Under the pieces are notes generated by a model. That model saw nothing but the letters and a program-made list of their open reading frames with translations. It had not been told where the DNA came from and searched no databases. A stretch of 64,000 nt of DNA. Source: Agrobacterium tumefaciens (GTDB lineage: Bacteria; Pseudomonadota; Alphaproteobacteria; Rhizobiales; Rhizobiaceae). The stretch is taken from NCBI RefSeq assembly GCF_009649785.1, contig NZ_WJOK01000008.1, forward strand, positions 62,001 through 126,000, read 5' to 3'. Position numbers and translations under genes: made by a program. Of this stretch, positions 8,769 through 19,375 are shown piece by piece (within the stretch, counting starts at the first letter, position 1; each line of letters starts with the position of its first letter).

Positions 8769-10133
8769 TTATACGCCGAGAGATTTCAGTTTGCGATGCA
8801 GTGCCGATCTTTCCATGCCGACAAATTCCGCCGTTCGTGAAATATTGCCGCCGAAGCGGTTGATCTGGGCGACCAGATAGTCCCGCTCGAACATTTCACG
8901 TGCTTCGCGCAGCGGCAGGGTCATGATGTGCTGATCGCCTTGCGCCGAAATCTTCGGCAGCATGTCGCCAATATCCGCCGGCAACATGTCTGCCGAGATT
9001 GGTGCCTCACCGCCTTCGGGGCGTGCCAGAATCATCAGCCGCTCGATATTGTTGCGGAGCTGGCGAATGTTACCCGGCCAGTCATGCGTCTGGAGAACGG
9101 CCATGGCGTCATCGCCGATCTTGCGCGGGCGGATGCCGGCCTGTTCGGAAATCTGCCGCATGAACATGTCTACGAGGAAAGGAATATCCTCACGCCGCTC
9201 GGACAGCGCCGGCACCTTCACCGGCACCACGGCGAGGCGATGGTAGAGATCTTCGCGGAACTGGCCTTCGGCGATCAGGCTTTCGAGGTGATGGGCGGTT
9301 GAGGAGATGATGCGCACATCCACCTTTACCCGCTTGCCGCCACCGACACGCTCGAACTGCTGATCGACCAGCACGCGCAGGATCTTGTTCTGCGTTTCGC
9401 GCGGCATCTCGCCGACTTCATCGAGATAGAGAACACCGCGATGGGCCTCTTCCAGAGCGCCCACCTTGCGCGGCTGCCCGGGCAGGCCTTCCGTGCCGAA
9501 CAAGGCGATTTCCATGCGGTCCGGCGTGATGGTCGCAGCGTTCAGCGCAACGAAAGGTCCTGTAGCACGCGAGGATTTCTTGTGCACCATGCGCGCCACC
9601 AGCTCCTTTCCGGAACCGGAGGGGCCGAGAATCATGATGCGGCTGTTGGTGGGCGCCACGCGGTCAATGGTCTGGCGAAGTTGGGAAACCGCAAGCGACG
9701 CGCCGACGAGTTCAACCGCATCGCCAGTGCGCTTCTTGAGTTCCTGCACCTCCCGCTTCAGCTTGGAGTTCTCCAGCGCGCGTTCGGCAATCAGGATCAG
9801 GCGGTCTGCCTTGAACGGCTTCTCAATGAAATCGAACGCGCCGCGCTTGATGGCGTTGACGGCGGTTTCGATGTTGCCGTGACCGGAAATCATCACAACA
9901 GGGATATCGGGATGGCGGCTCTTGATCTCGTCCAGCAGGGCCAGACCGTCGAGCTTCGACCCCTGCATCCAGATGTCGAGAAAGATGAGACGCGGAACGC
10001 GTTCGGAAATGGCGGCCAGCGCGCTGTCGCTGTCGAACGCCATGCGCGTCTCGTGGCCTTCATCGGAAAGAATACCCGCTACGATTTCGCGAATGTCCGC
10101 CTCGTCATCCACGACCAGAATATCAGACGCCAT
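8769..10133 (-). CDS. ntrX: Nitrogen/redox response regulator NtrX with an altered GAFTGA loop
   Basis: Response regulator partner of NtrY. The 454-aa protein has a receiver (phospho-acceptor D53, switch K105), an AAA+ domain with Walker A G170-PSGSGK-E177 and Walker B LYLDE ending at E239, and a C-terminal Fis-type helix-turn-helix (ISRTAEFVGMERSALHRKL). Where NtrC has [12 protein letters not shown], this protein reads LFGTEGLPGQPRKVGAL (residues 211-227), so the sigma-54 contact loop is replaced. It may therefore act without sigma-54, which is inference. Its start overlaps the ntrY stop by 11 bp, with AAGGAAG upstream inside ntrY. Confidence 0.95.
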   Translation of the reverse strand: MASDILVVDDEADIREIVAGILSDEGHETRMAFDSDSALAAISERVPRLIFLDIWMQGSKLDGLALLDEIKSRHPDIPVVMISGHGNIETAVNAIKRGAFDFIEKPFKADRLILIAERALENSKLKREVQELKKRTGDAVELVGASLAVSQLRQTIDRVAPTNSRIMILGPSGSGKELVARMVHKKSSRATGPFVALNAATITPDRMEIALFGTEGLPGQPRKVGALEEAHRGVLYLDEVGEMPRETQNKILRVLVDQQFERVGGGKRVKVDVRIISSTAHHLESLIAEGQFREDLYHRLAVVPVKVPALSERREDIPFLVDMFMRQISEQAGIRPRKIGDDAMAVLQTHDWPGNIRQLRNNIERLMILARPEGGEAPISADMLPADIGDMLPKISAQGDQHIMTLPLREAREMFERDYLVAQINRFGGNISRTAEFVGMERSALHRKLKSLGV

Positions 10134-12384
10134 ATGCTGCTTCCTTGTTATTTTTGCCGCCGACCGCCTCGATATAGGGCAGCAGCACTCTGATCATGGC
10201 ACCGTGGCCATGGTCGAACTCCGGCGGGGCATCGTGGAGTTCCAGATACCCGCCATGCTCTTCGATGATTTTCTTGACGATGGCGAGGCCGAGGCCCGTA
10301 CCCTTGTCCCGCATCGTCATATAGGGTTCGAGAATGCGGTGACGGTTCTCGACGGGCAAGCCTCTGCCATTGTCGATGATGTCAGCCACGAACCGCGAAT
10401 TGGCCTCGTCGAAGGATGCGCGCACCAGGATTTTACCTGGCCGCTTTTCGCCTTCCACCGCTTCGATCGCTTCCGTTGCATTCTTGATGAGATTGCCGAA
10501 CGCCTGTCCCAGCATGCGGGCATCGAACATGCCCTCCAGCGGGACATCGCCAAATTCCGTCGAGAATTTCGTGTCTGCGGCGCTTATTTCGCGCAGGAAT
10601 GCCGCGTCCTTCAAGATCGAACGCAGGTCCGACTTTTCCTTCGTGGGCTTCGGCATGCGCGCAAAGGCCGAGAATTCATCCACCATCCGGCCGATGTCAC
10701 CAACCTGCCGGACGATGGTGTCCGTACACTGGTCAAAGATGGCGCGATCGTTCTCGTCGATCTGCTTGCCGAAGCGGCGTTTGATGCGCTCGGCAGAAAG
10801 CTGGATAGGTGTCAGAGGATTCTTGATCTCATGCGCAATACGCCGCGCGACGTCGGACCAGGCGGTCGAGCGCTGGGCAATGACGAGATCGGTGATATCG
10901 TCGAGCGTGATGACGTAGCTGTCGCGGCTGTCGCGCGCATCCTCACGGGTCACCTGCACATTGAGCGTCCGTTCCGTGCCGCGCCGCATGATGTTGATCT
11001 GCTTGCGGAAATTGCCGCGCGACCAGGTGTTGGCCTCGGTCACGACCTCTTCGATTTCAGGCGCGATATCAGATAGTTGCGCACCGATAAGCTGGTCGGA
11101 GGAAAGCGCCACGAATTCTTCAGCCGAAGGATTGACGATGGTGATCCTGCGGTTTTCATCAATGCCGATAACGGCGGCGGTAACGCCCGACAACACGGCC
11201 TCGATGAAGCGGCGGCGATCATCGATGTCGTCTTTCGCTTCAATGATCTGTTCCTGTTGGCTGCGCAGTTCCGAGACCATCTTGTTGAAGGTGCGCGACA
11301 GGCGGCCAACGTCGCCATCGATGGCGCGAACGGGAACCAGCACATGCATGTTTCCGGTGGCGACACTGTCTGCGGCGCTGATGAGGAGACGGATAGGACG
11401 CACGATACGGTCGGCCACCGCAATCGCGGTCCAGATCGCCGCCAGAAGCACGATCAGCGCGAAACCGAGATAAAGGATTGCAAACGCAATCTGCAACGGC
11501 GCACGGCCGGCCTCCATCGCCTTGTATTCGGCGCGGTTCTCTTCCATCAGCCGCATCGCGCCCATCACCTTGGGATCGACGGCACGCACGGTATAAAGAA
11601 ACGTACCGCTGATGCCCTCGAGCTTGATGATGGCGCCGACGAGATTGGTGATGCCAGGCGGAATAAGGGTTGGCTGACCAGCGGCGGCCTTTTCAAGCGC
11701 ATCGTGCGGAATGGCCGGAAGCGGCTTTTCCGTCTTGATATCGGCTTGCGCGACGGCGTCGCCGTCTTCCTGCACCAGGAATGCGCCGAGAAGACCACGG
11801 CCCTTGGCCTGACGGGTCATGAGATCGACGAAGCCGGTGCGGTCGAGATAAAAGAGCGCGCGATTGCGGTCGAGGTCGGTGGCCATCGACAGGGTCTGTC
11901 CCTGAAGATAACCGGCATTCTCCATCATATAGGCCTGGGCGATATTGCTGGAGGAATCGACGATCGACTGGGTACGTAGCGCAAACCAGCGGTCGAGACC
12001 GACATTCAGCGTCAGACTGGCGAAGATGGCGACAAGAACGGCCGGTGTAATCGCAACGATGGAAAACAGCACGACGATGCGCACATGCAATCGTGCCGCC
12101 GCCCTGCCCTTTTTCCGCGCTTTCAGCAGGCGGTTGATTTCCCGACCGATGAGAAAGATCAGTCCGATCACAAAGACCGAATTGATGACGACCGAGGCGA
12201 TGACGACATTCGATGTCGGCGCAATCGGTGTTACGCCCAGAAGCACGAAAAGTGTCAGTATGGCGCAAACAAGGGCGACACCGGCAAGCACCAGCCCCGG
12301 CAGAGCGAAAGACATCCTGCGATCGGCTACCACCATTCCCGCTGCGTCTTCGGCAACGGCTTTTTCGGCGGCGGGTTTCCGCAT
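10123..12384 (-). CDS. ntrY: Membrane sensor histidine kinase NtrY
   Basis: Senses an unknown signal and phosphorylates NtrX. The 753-aa protein has N-terminal membrane helices, an extracytoplasmic part, another helix, HAMP, PAS, then HisKA with H518 in [12 protein letters not shown], and an ATPase domain with N-box KNATEAIEA, DNGRGLP and GTGLGLAI. Start choice: ATG at 12384 (MRKPAAEKA) has GGGAG 6-8 nt upstream; the frame remains open to 12420 but those 12 codons lack a ribosome site. It follows ntrC after a 150-bp gap and may have its own promoter there. Confidence 0.94.
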   Translation of the reverse strand: MRKPAAEKAVAEDAAGMVVADRRMSFALPGLVLAGVALVCAILTLFVLLGVTPIAPTSNVVIASVVINSVFVIGLIFLIGREINRLLKARKKGRAAARLHVRIVVLFSIVAITPAVLVAIFASLTLNVGLDRWFALRTQSIVDSSSNIAQAYMMENAGYLQGQTLSMATDLDRNRALFYLDRTGFVDLMTRQAKGRGLLGAFLVQEDGDAVAQADIKTEKPLPAIPHDALEKAAAGQPTLIPPGITNLVGAIIKLEGISGTFLYTVRAVDPKVMGAMRLMEENRAEYKAMEAGRAPLQIAFAILYLGFALIVLLAAIWTAIAVADRIVRPIRLLISAADSVATGNMHVLVPVRAIDGDVGRLSRTFNKMVSELRSQQEQIIEAKDDIDDRRRFIEAVLSGVTAAVIGIDENRRITIVNPSAEEFVALSSDQLIGAQLSDIAPEIEEVVTEANTWSRGNFRKQINIMRRGTERTLNVQVTREDARDSRDSYVITLDDITDLVIAQRSTAWSDVARRIAHEIKNPLTPIQLSAERIKRRFGKQIDENDRAIFDQCTDTIVRQVGDIGRMVDEFSAFARMPKPTKEKSDLRSILKDAAFLREISAADTKFSTEFGDVPLEGMFDARMLGQAFGNLIKNATEAIEAVEGEKRPGKILVRASFDEANSRFVADIIDNGRGLPVENRHRILEPYMTMRDKGTGLGLAIVKKIIEEHGGYLELHDAPPEFDHGHGAMIRVLLPYIEAVGGKNNKEAAYGV

Positions 12385-12533
12385 GCATTTCTCCCAATCG
12401 CTGGCTAGCCAGCACCACATTCATGAAAATGGGCGAATCCGCCTCGTGCCGGCGAATCTCTCTCCATCCTAGTGTTTTCCAAGCAACACAATGTGGCGAA
12501 AATGCAACGACAACCGCGGCCTTGTCAACATTC

Positions 12534-13985
12534 TCAGCTGGGGCGGGAGCTGCGATACACGGAAACGCCAAGCTCGCGAATCTTCTTGCGCAGCGTATTG
12601 CGGTTAAGGCCAAGAAGATCGGCGGCCTTGATCTGGTTACCGCGCGTCGCCGTCAGGGCGGCAAGAATAAGCGGATATTCCAGTTCGCGCAGAACACGGT
12701 CGTAGAGACCCGGCGGCGGCAGGCCTTCGCCGAAACTTGCGAAATAATCCCGCATGTTTTCCTCGACCGCCTGCGAAATGGTCAATGAGCCGGTGCGAAC
12801 CGCCATCTTGTCGAGCGGGCTGTCTGGAACATCCGACTGCAATTCCTGCTCGATGATCTCGCGGGTGATGACTTCCTGCGGATAAAGCGCCATCAGGCGA
12901 CGGATCAGGTTTTCGAGTTCGCGCACGTTGCCGGGCCAGGCATAGGCCTTCATGACTTCCAGCGCCTCGGTCTCGAAGCGCTTTCCTTCCAGCCCCTCCT
13001 TCTCACCCGTCTGGATGAAATGGCGAACCAGATCGGGAATATCCTCAGCGCGGTCGCGCAGCGGCGGTAGGCGCAGCGGCACGACGTTTAGGCGGTAATA
13101 GAGGTCTTCGCGGAAAAGGCCCTGGTTGATCGACTGCTTCAAGTCCTTGTTGGTGGCGGCGACGATACGAACATCGGTCCTGATCGGCGTGCGTCCACCG
13201 ACCGTCGTATATTCGCCCTGCTGCAATACGCGCAGCAGCCGCGTCTGGGCGTCCATTGGCATATCGCCGATTTCGTCGAGAAACAGCGTGCCGCCCTCGG
13301 CCTGTTCGAAACGGCCGGTCGAGCGGTTCTGCGCGCCGGTGAAGGCGCCCTTCTCATGGCCGAACAGTTCGGATTCGATCAGATCACGCGGGATTGCCGC
13401 CATGTTGATGGCGACGAAGGGGCCGTTGCGGCGCTTGCCGTAATCATGCAGCGCGCGCGCCACCAGTTCCTTGCCGGTGCCGGATTCGCCGGTAATCATT
13501 AGCGTCAGGTCGGTTTGCATCAGGCGGGCGAGAACCCGGTAGATTTCCTGCATGGCGGCCGAGCGGCCGACGAGCGGCATGCCGTCCTGCATATCGTCGT
13601 CCAGTTTGGCGGGCTTGCGCTTCGGCTCCGACAAGGCGCGGCCGATGATGGCAATCAGCTCCGTCAGGTCGAAGGGCTTGGGCAGGTAATCGTAAGCGCC
13701 CTTTTCCGAAGCCTTGATCGCGGTCATGAAAGTGTTTTGGGCACTCATCACCAGAACCGGCAGGTCCGGGCGAGCCTTCTTGATGCGCGGAAGCAGATCG
13801 AAGGCATTTTCATCGGGCATCACGACATCGGTAACGACCAGATCGCCCTCGCCGGCAGAAACCCAGCGCCAGAGCGTTGCGGCATTGGACGTGATGCGCA
13901 CATCGTAACCGGCACGGCTGAGCGCCTGATTAAGCACGGTGCGGATCGCGGCATCATCATCGGCGACGAGGATAGTAGCTGTCAT
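12534..13985 (-). CDS. ntrC: Nitrogen regulator NtrC (sigma-54 activator)
   Basis: Activates sigma-54 promoters for nitrogen assimilation when phosphorylated by NtrB. The 483-aa protein has a receiver with D53, an AAA+ domain with Walker A GESGTGKE, an intact G213-AFTG-A218 loop for contacting sigma-54, Walker [11 protein letters not shown], and a C-terminal Fis helix-turn-helix ([18 protein letters not shown]). Its ATG overlaps the ntrB stop as ATGA. It contrasts with the paralogue NtrX next door, which lacks the loop. Confidence 0.97.
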   Translation of the reverse strand: MTATILVADDDAAIRTVLNQALSRAGYDVRITSNAATLWRWVSAGEGDLVVTDVVMPDENAFDLLPRIKKARPDLPVLVMSAQNTFMTAIKASEKGAYDYLPKPFDLTELIAIIGRALSEPKRKPAKLDDDMQDGMPLVGRSAAMQEIYRVLARLMQTDLTLMITGESGTGKELVARALHDYGKRRNGPFVAINMAAIPRDLIESELFGHEKGAFTGAQNRSTGRFEQAEGGTLFLDEIGDMPMDAQTRLLRVLQQGEYTTVGGRTPIRTDVRIVAATNKDLKQSINQGLFREDLYYRLNVVPLRLPPLRDRAEDIPDLVRHFIQTGEKEGLEGKRFETEALEVMKAYAWPGNVRELENLIRRLMALYPQEVITREIIEQELQSDVPDSPLDKMAVRTGSLTISQAVEENMRDYFASFGEGLPPPGLYDRVLRELEYPLILAALTATRGNQIKAADLLGLNRNTLRKKIRELGVSVYRSSRPS

Positions 13986-15130
13986 CTGTCATTTCCTGTC
14001 GAGTTCGGCAAGATGCGGTCGTCCAGCGCCACTTCAGGCGAGACGGGCATCAATACGCGGAAAGTCGTGCGATGGTTCTGGCTGTCGCATTCGACAATGC
14101 CGCCATGGGCGCCAATCAGTTTGGCGACAAGCGCCAGACCCAGGCCCGAACCATTCGTCTTGGTGGTAATGAAGGGGTCGAAGAGATGCGGCAGGAGATC
14201 GGCCGGCACTCCCGGCCCATTGTCATGGACGCAAAACTCAAGCGGCAGCGAGATGCGTTCGCGGCTGCCTGCCACGGACATGCGCATGCCGGGACGATAT
14301 GCCGTCGTCAGCACGATCTCGCCCTCCGACTGATTCCCGACGGCTTCCGCCGCATTTTTCACCAGATTGAGAAAGACCTGCACCAGCTGGTCGCGATTGG
14401 CATAGACCGCCGGCAGCGATGGATCATAATTCTCGGAAATCTTGATGTTACGGGCAAAGCCAGCCTTGGCTATGGCCTTCACATGGTCGAGCACCGAATG
14501 GATGTTGACCGGCACGCGGTCCACCGGACGCTCGTCGGAAAACACTTCCATGCGGTCAACCAGCGAGACGATACGATCGGTCTCGTCGCAGATCAGCCGC
14601 GTCAGCGCACGGTCCTCATCGGCAACCGATGTCTCGAGAAGCTGCGCGGCACCACGAATGCCCGAAAGCGGGTTCTTGATCTCATGCGCCAGCATCGAGG
14701 CAAGGCCGGTGACAGACCGTGCAGCAGCCCGATGGGTCAATTGCCGGTCGATCTTGTCAGCCATCGACCGTTCCTGGAAGACGACGACAACAGACCCCGG
14801 CTCGCTGACAACAGGCGCGACATAGAGATCGACGAGCTTGTCCTGTCCAAGCCGGGGGGAGCTCAGATCGACCCGATATTCATTTACCGGCGCGCGGCGT
14901 TCCCGCACCTGATCGATCAGCGCAAGCAGCGGACTGCCGAAGGGAATGAAGGTGGAGACGCGGTAGCGGGCGAGATGGGAGGCGCTGGCCCCGAAAAAAG
15001 CTTCTGCTTCCCAATTGGCAAAAGCGATGAAACCTTCGGCATCCACCAGAATAACGGGATTCTGCACCGCGTTCAGAACCGCCATGGCGAGCGGGTTCGC
15101 ATCTGCCGGGCTGTGTTTATCAGCACTCAT
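13982..15130 (-). CDS. ntrB: Nitrogen sensor histidine kinase NtrB
   Basis: Cytoplasmic kinase and phosphatase of NtrC, controlled by PII proteins. The 382-aa protein has a PAS domain at about residues 15-110, HisKA with H149 in [11 protein letters not shown], and an ATPase domain with NAAEAV, DNGPGVP and GSGLGLALV. Start: ATG at 15130 with AAGGAAGG upstream, overlapping the dusB stop as ATGA; the longer open frame to 15169 is rejected. No membrane helix is seen, as expected. Confidence 0.96.
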   Translation of the reverse strand: MSADKHSPADANPLAMAVLNAVQNPVILVDAEGFIAFANWEAEAFFGASASHLARYRVSTFIPFGSPLLALIDQVRERRAPVNEYRVDLSSPRLGQDKLVDLYVAPVVSEPGSVVVVFQERSMADKIDRQLTHRAAARSVTGLASMLAHEIKNPLSGIRGAAQLLETSVADEDRALTRLICDETDRIVSLVDRMEVFSDERPVDRVPVNIHSVLDHVKAIAKAGFARNIKISENYDPSLPAVYANRDQLVQVFLNLVKNAAEAVGNQSEGEIVLTTAYRPGMRMSVAGSRERISLPLEFCVHDNGPGVPADLLPHLFDPFITTKTNGSGLGLALVAKLIGAHGGIVECDSQNHRTTFRVLMPVSPEVALDDRILPNSTGNDR

Positions 15131-16128
15131 GCGGCCTTCCTTGCGGCTTCTTCGCCCGCATTGTCGCAAAGGGCGGAGCGCAGCAGATCAGCCACTTCCC
15201 CCGTATCACGCGATGTCATGATTCTAGCCTTGTCGGTGGTGGCGATCTCCGTCGCGAAACGGTCGAGATACCAGCCCAGATGTTTGCGGGCATGCCGAAG
15301 ACCGGCTTCCCTTCCATAAAATTCGAGCATCATGTCGTAATGTTCGACGGCGATATCGGCAATATCGGCGCGTTGCGGCGCTGCATGTCCGGCCAGTACC
15401 GCCGGCAGCCAGGGTTGACCCTGTGCACCGCGACCGACCATAACGGCATCCGCGCCGGAACGGCTGAGGATTTCACGCGCATCTTCGGCGGTCTCGACAT
15501 CGCCATTGGCGATCAGCGGCACGGAAATCACCTCGCGCACGGCGCGAATGGCATCCCAGTTCGCCCGTCCTTCGTAAAACTGCATGCGGGTGCGGCCGTG
15601 AATGGTGATCAGCTGGACACCGGCGGCTTGAGCGCGGCGAGCAATTTCGGGTGCATTGATGGTGTTTTCATCCCAGCCGAGCCGCATCTTCAGCGTCACG
15701 GGCACATCGACCGCGCCGACGGTCGCCTCGATCAACGACAGCGCATGATCAGGATCCCGCATCAAGGCCGAACCGGAGTAACCGCCCGTAACCTTCTTGG
15801 CCGGACAACCCATATTGATGTCGATGATGCCAGCGCCATTGTCAGCCGCAATTTTTGCCGCTTCCGCCATGAAATGCGCTTCGCGTCCGGCGAGCTGCAC
15901 CATATGCGGAACCATCCCGGCATTTTTAAGCCGCGCCCAGGATTCCCCACGATTGGCGACAAGTTCCCGGCTTGCGACCATTTCAGTCACCACAAGGCCC
16001 GCGCCGTAACGCCAGGCGAGCTGACGGAAAGGCAAATCTGTCACGCCCGACATAGGCGCCAGCACTGCGCGATTACGGATCGCGACTGAGCCGATGCTGA
16101 ACGGGACTGACAACTCCGGAAGGGGCAA
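15127..16128 (-). CDS. dusB: tRNA-dihydrouridine synthase DusB (NifR3)
   Basis: FMN enzyme that reduces uridines in the tRNA D-loop. The 333-aa protein has an N-terminal TIM barrel with [13 protein letters not shown], the catalytic C108 in [10 protein letters not shown] and the phosphate-binding segment [11 protein letters not shown]. It is the first gene of the unit dusB-ntrB-ntrC, as in many alphaproteobacteria, where it was called nifR3. Its promoter must lie in the 290-bp divergent region with ispDF. I saw no sigma-54 site there. Confidence 0.96.
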   Translation of the reverse strand: MPLPELSVPFSIGSVAIRNRAVLAPMSGVTDLPFRQLAWRYGAGLVVTEMVASRELVANRGESWARLKNAGMVPHMVQLAGREAHFMAEAAKIAADNGAGIIDINMGCPAKKVTGGYSGSALMRDPDHALSLIEATVGAVDVPVTLKMRLGWDENTINAPEIARRAQAAGVQLITIHGRTRMQFYEGRANWDAIRAVREVISVPLIANGDVETAEDAREILSRSGADAVMVGRGAQGQPWLPAVLAGHAAPQRADIADIAVEHYDMMLEFYGREAGLRHARKHLGWYLDRFATEIATTDKARIMTSRDTGEVADLLRSALCDNAGEEAARKAA

Positions 16129-16418
16129 GTGATGATCTTTCGTGCAGAAGAGTTATATGCATTATTTTTAGACAGTGTTTGCGCAGTTGCCAAGCACTTT
16201 TACAGGGTTGCACCTTTTATTTGCGCGTGGCCTGCCTGCCTGTTTTGCTGGCGGCGGCAATTTATGCAGGTTTGAACAAACGGGATGACCGATCCTGCGG
16301 CATGTGGGTGCGGGTGGGCGGCTTATCGGGCTGGCCATTCGGGTTTTGAAACGCTAGAGCAGGACTGTCAACCATTAAGGGTTGCGCACAAAGCATAAGA
16401 CCAATGCAGGAAAGTACT
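16129..16418. promoter_or_regulatory. Divergent promoter region of dusB-ntrBC and ispDF
   Basis: A 290-bp gene-free stretch between the divergent dusB and ispDF starts, AT-rich around 16,140-16,230. It should hold both promoters. I could not assign -35/-10 boxes with confidence and found no -24/-12 sigma-54 motif or clear NtrC site by eye. Confidence 0.4.
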
Positions 16419-17606
16419 ATGAAACTCGGCATCGTCGTTGTCGCCGCAGGACGCGGAGAAAGAGCCGGCTCCCCCGAGGAAGGGCCGAAACAATATCGCC
16501 CGATCGGTGGCAAGGCCGTGATCGAGCATACATTGTCGACCTTTCTTGCCTGGGCAGACACATCCCCTATCGTGGTCGTTATCCATGCCGACGATGCGGC
16601 ACTCCTGTCACCAATCCTTGAACGGCTGAATGCCGGAAAGCGGATCGTCACCGTCACGGGCGGCGCAACCCGGCAGCAATCGGTGCTCGCTGGTCTGGAA
16701 GCGCTGGCCGCGCAAGACTTCACACATGTGATGATCCACGATGCCGTGCGGCCTTTCATCGCCGTGGACATGCTGGAACGCATCGTGGCGCTGCACAAGG
16801 CGGGCGCTGTCGGCGTTCTGCCTGCCCTGCCCGTCACTGATACGCTGAAGCGTGGCGCAGGCGATTCTGTCACGGAAACGGTTTCAAGGCAGGGTCTTTA
16901 TGCGGCGCAGACACCGCAAAGCTTCGGCTATGGCGAAATCCTCGCCGCGCATCGCGCTGCTGCCACATCTGGAAAAGCCGACTTTACCGATGACGCCTCG
17001 ATCGCCGAATGGGCAAGTCTGCCTGTGACGCTGACCGAAGGCTCGGTCGACAATGTGAAACTCACTCTCAAGCGGGATATCGCCATGGCCGATGAAAAGC
17101 TCTCCTACGGACTGCCTGACGTGCGCACCGGCAATGGTTACGACGTGCACCAGCTGGAAGCAGGAGACGGTGTGACACTGTGCGGCGTCTTCATCGAACA
17201 CGACCAGAAACTCAAAGGCCATTCGGATGCCGATGTGGCGCTGCATGCGCTGACGGATGCCCTGCTCGCCACCTGCGGCGCTGGCGACATAGGCGATCAC
17301 TTCCCGCCTTCCGATCCGCAATGGAAGGGTGCCGCTTCGCGCATCTTCCTCGAACACGCGGCCAAGGTAGTCCGCGGCAATGGCGGCACGATCATGAATG
17401 CCGATGTCTCGCTGATTGCCGAAGCGCCGCGCATCGGACCGCATCGGCAGGCCATGCGTGAGGCGCTTTCCGACATGCTCGGCATCGCGCTGGAGCGCTG
17501 CTCGGTCAAGGCGACCACCAACGAGACGATCGGCTTCGTCGGCCGCCGCGAAGGTATTGCTGCGATTGCCACTGCCACTGTGGTCTACAAGGGCAGACCG
17601 CTATGA
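16419..17606 (+). CDS. ispDF: Bifunctional IspD/IspF of the MEP isoprenoid pathway
   Basis: Fusion of 2-C-methyl-D-erythritol 4-phosphate cytidylyltransferase and 2,4-cyclodiphosphate synthase. The 395-aa protein has IspD at residues 1-230 ([11 protein letters not shown], then [10 protein letters not shown]) and IspF from about 236, with metal ligands D242 and H244 in YDVHQ, the [12 protein letters not shown] motif and ATTNE. Start: ATG at 16419 has AGGAAAG 4 nt upstream; the in-frame ATG at 16404 overlaps that site and is rejected. The fusion is typical of alphaproteobacteria. It overlaps pncC as ATGA. Confidence 0.96.
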   Translation: MKLGIVVVAAGRGERAGSPEEGPKQYRPIGGKAVIEHTLSTFLAWADTSPIVVVIHADDAALLSPILERLNAGKRIVTVTGGATRQQSVLAGLEALAAQDFTHVMIHDAVRPFIAVDMLERIVALHKAGAVGVLPALPVTDTLKRGAGDSVTETVSRQGLYAAQTPQSFGYGEILAAHRAAATSGKADFTDDASIAEWASLPVTLTEGSVDNVKLTLKRDIAMADEKLSYGLPDVRTGNGYDVHQLEAGDGVTLCGVFIEHDQKLKGHSDADVALHALTDALLATCGAGDIGDHFPPSDPQWKGAASRIFLEHAAKVVRGNGGTIMNADVSLIAEAPRIGPHRQAMREALSDMLGIALERCSVKATTNETIGFVGRREGIAAIATATVVYKGRPL

Positions 17607-18112
17607 GCCTGTTTCCTGCGGATATAGAAGAACTGGCGCGGCGGATCATTTCTGACTTTACCGCCGGCGGCTTCATGGTCTCGACGGCGGAAAGCTGTAC
17701 GGGCGGCCTAATTGCTGGTTCGCTGACGGAAATCGCCGGCTCTTCTGCCGTCGTCGATCGCGGCTTCGTCACCTACACGAACCAGGCCAAGATGGACATG
17801 CTTGGGGTTGGAACTGAGACGCTGGCGAATTTCGGCGCCGTATCCCGACAGACCGCGCTGCAAATGGCGCATGGCGCGCTATTTCGTTCCCGGGCGGATT
17901 TTGCCGTAGCCGTGACCGGCATTGCCGGTCCGGGCGGAGGTTCGGCTGAAAAACCGGTGGGGCTGGTGCATCTGGCCGCCAGGGCGCGCAGCGGTAAAAT
18001 CCTGCACCATGAAATGCACTACGGAGAGATCGGGCGCACGGAAATCCGTCTTGCAACCATCAGAACGGCGCTCGAGATGCTGATTACCCTCAATCAGGCT
18101 GGGTCCGCGTAG
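17603..18112 (+). CDS. pncC: NMN amidohydrolase-type protein (CinA C-terminal domain)
   Basis: A 169-aa stand-alone CinA C-terminal domain. The family hydrolyses nicotinamide mononucleotide to nicotinic acid mononucleotide in pyridine salvage. Conserved elements are [20 protein letters not shown] (residues about 23-42) and the [11 protein letters not shown] loop. The CinA N-terminal domain is absent, as in E. coli PncC. It is translationally coupled to ispDF by ATGA, and its last 19 bp overlap the 3' end of the convergent ratA-like gene. Confidence 0.92.
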   Translation: MSLFPADIEELARRIISDFTAGGFMVSTAESCTGGLIAGSLTEIAGSSAVVDRGFVTYTNQAKMDMLGVGTETLANFGAVSRQTALQMAHGALFRSRADFAVAVTGIAGPGGGSAEKPVGLVHLAARARSGKILHHEMHYGEIGRTEIRLATIRTALEMLITLNQAGSA

Positions 18113-18549
18113 ATTTTATCGGCGCGGGTCTCGAAGGCTTCGGCGAACATGCGGAAGGCCCTGTCGAACATCGATCCCATGACCGCACCGAGCAGCCGGT
18201 TCTTGAATTCATACTCGATGAAAAAATGAATGGCCGAGCCGCCCTCTGCGGAGGCTTCAAAACGCCAGCGATTGTCGAGATATTTGAACGGGCCGTCGAT
18301 ATATTTCACGTCGATGGCGCGCTCTGCCGGGTTCAGCAGCACCTGCGTGGTGAAGGTCTCGCGAATGGCCTTGTAGCCCACCGTCATATCTGCCACCAGC
18401 AGGGTCTTGCCGTCCCGCTCCTTGCGCGAGCGGATGACCAGCGCTTCGCAAAGCGGCAGAAACTGTGGATACTTCTCCACATCGGCGACGAGGTCGTACA
18501 TGCGGTCGGGTGAATGTTTTACAAGGCGATGCGTTTCGAACTGTGGCAT
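18094..18549 (-). CDS. RatA/COQ10-like START-fold protein
   Basis: A 151-aa protein of the polyketide cyclase/COQ10 family. The signature is HRLVKHSPDRMYDLVADVEKYPQFLPLCEAL at the N-terminus. Relatives are ubiquinone-binding chaperones (COQ10) or, in E. coli, RatA, described as a ribosome-association inhibitor; the role here is more likely in respiratory quinone handling, which is inference. It converges on pncC with a 19-bp overlap. In other Rhizobiaceae, as I recall, it follows lipA directly. Confidence 0.88.
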   Translation of the reverse strand: MPQFETHRLVKHSPDRMYDLVADVEKYPQFLPLCEALVIRSRKERDGKTLLVADMTVGYKAIRETFTTQVLLNPAERAIDVKYIDGPFKYLDNRWRFEASAEGGSAIHFFIEYEFKNRLLGAVMGSMFDRAFRMFAEAFETRADKIYADPA

Positions 18550-18558
18550 GAGCGGGAG

Positions 18559-19128
18559 TTAATCCTCGATAACAAGAAGATCAAGAAGGCGGCGAAGCTG
18601 TTTTCGGCTTTTAAGCTGGAATACCGGCACGTTGGGACCATAAAGCGCGAAATTCTGCTCGAAGATCGGGGCGTGCCGGCGTTCGAAATTCCAGATATAG
18701 CGCAGGAAATCGAGATCCAGTCTTTCGGGGCACCCTTCAGCCATTTCAGGACGCGCCTTGCCATACCCCTTGGCAATCCGGGTGATGGCGCCCCAAAGGC
18801 AAAGCCAGCGCGGCATGCGCACCCAAAGGACGATGTCGGATCTCGGCAGACGCATGTCGAAAGACGATGGATTGCTGCCGTCCATCAGCCACCGGTCTTT
18901 GGCGACGATAGCGGCAATCCTTTGTCGCTGTTCTTGGCGCGGGCGTGCCTGCCAGCCTGGCAACCAGAAAATATCGCGATCCATGGAAATGTATTCAAAT
19001 CCAAAGCGTCTTACGAGCTTCCGGGAAAGCGTCGATTTTCCGCCTCCGGAGCAACCAACGACCGAAATACGCTGCGCAGATGCGATAATCGCAGCCGCGT
19101 CCTCCACGTTTTCAAGATAGTTCGGCAT
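18559..19128 (-). CDS. P-loop kinase-like protein (adenylate kinase/FlaR type)
   Basis: A 189-aa protein with a Walker A motif G25-CSGGGK-S32 close to the N-terminus and a following YISMDRDIFW segment typical of small P-loop kinases annotated as adenylate kinase or topology modulation proteins. The region DIVLWVRMPRWLCLWGAITR resembles the Walker B strand of this group. The substrate is unknown. Only 9 bp separate its stop from the start of the ratA-like gene on the same strand, so the two may be co-transcribed. Confidence 0.75.
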   Translation of the reverse strand: MPNYLENVEDAAAIIASAQRISVVGCSGGGKSTLSRKLVRRFGFEYISMDRDIFWLPGWQARPRQEQRQRIAAIVAKDRWLMDGSNPSSFDMRLPRSDIVLWVRMPRWLCLWGAITRIAKGYGKARPEMAEGCPERLDLDFLRYIWNFERRHAPIFEQNFALYGPNVPVFQLKSRKQLRRLLDLLVIED

Positions 19129-19375
19129 CGAATAAACCTCGTCTTCGCCACCATGCCATTTTAAATAGCGCGGCTATTATTCTGCGGCGGTATGGCCGCG
19201 GCGTCCGATGTTACGGAAATTTAACTATTGCAACCCCCTCGCAGGGATTGCTATTTATTTGCGACTAATATTACACCCATTGGATGCAACGGCGCTGGAA
19301 CCTCCCATTTTCACCGCGCTTATTCATCCCTGGGTTCACACCCACATAACCCGCTTTGAGCCACTGAGTGAGCCG
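19129..19375. other. Gene-free divergent region
   Basis: 247 bp between the P-loop kinase start and the 58-aa protein start. The centre (19,160-19,300) is AT-rich and should hold promoters for both genes. No convincing boxes, RNA gene or longer reading frame was identified. The frame of the small protein stays open upstream to 19,208 without an ATG of good context. Confidence 0.3.

Noticed and set aside
16129..16260. A TTGGCAACTGCGCA stretch upstream of dusB considered as a sigma-54 promoter
   Set aside because: The GG and GC dinucleotides are not at the required 10-bp spacing.
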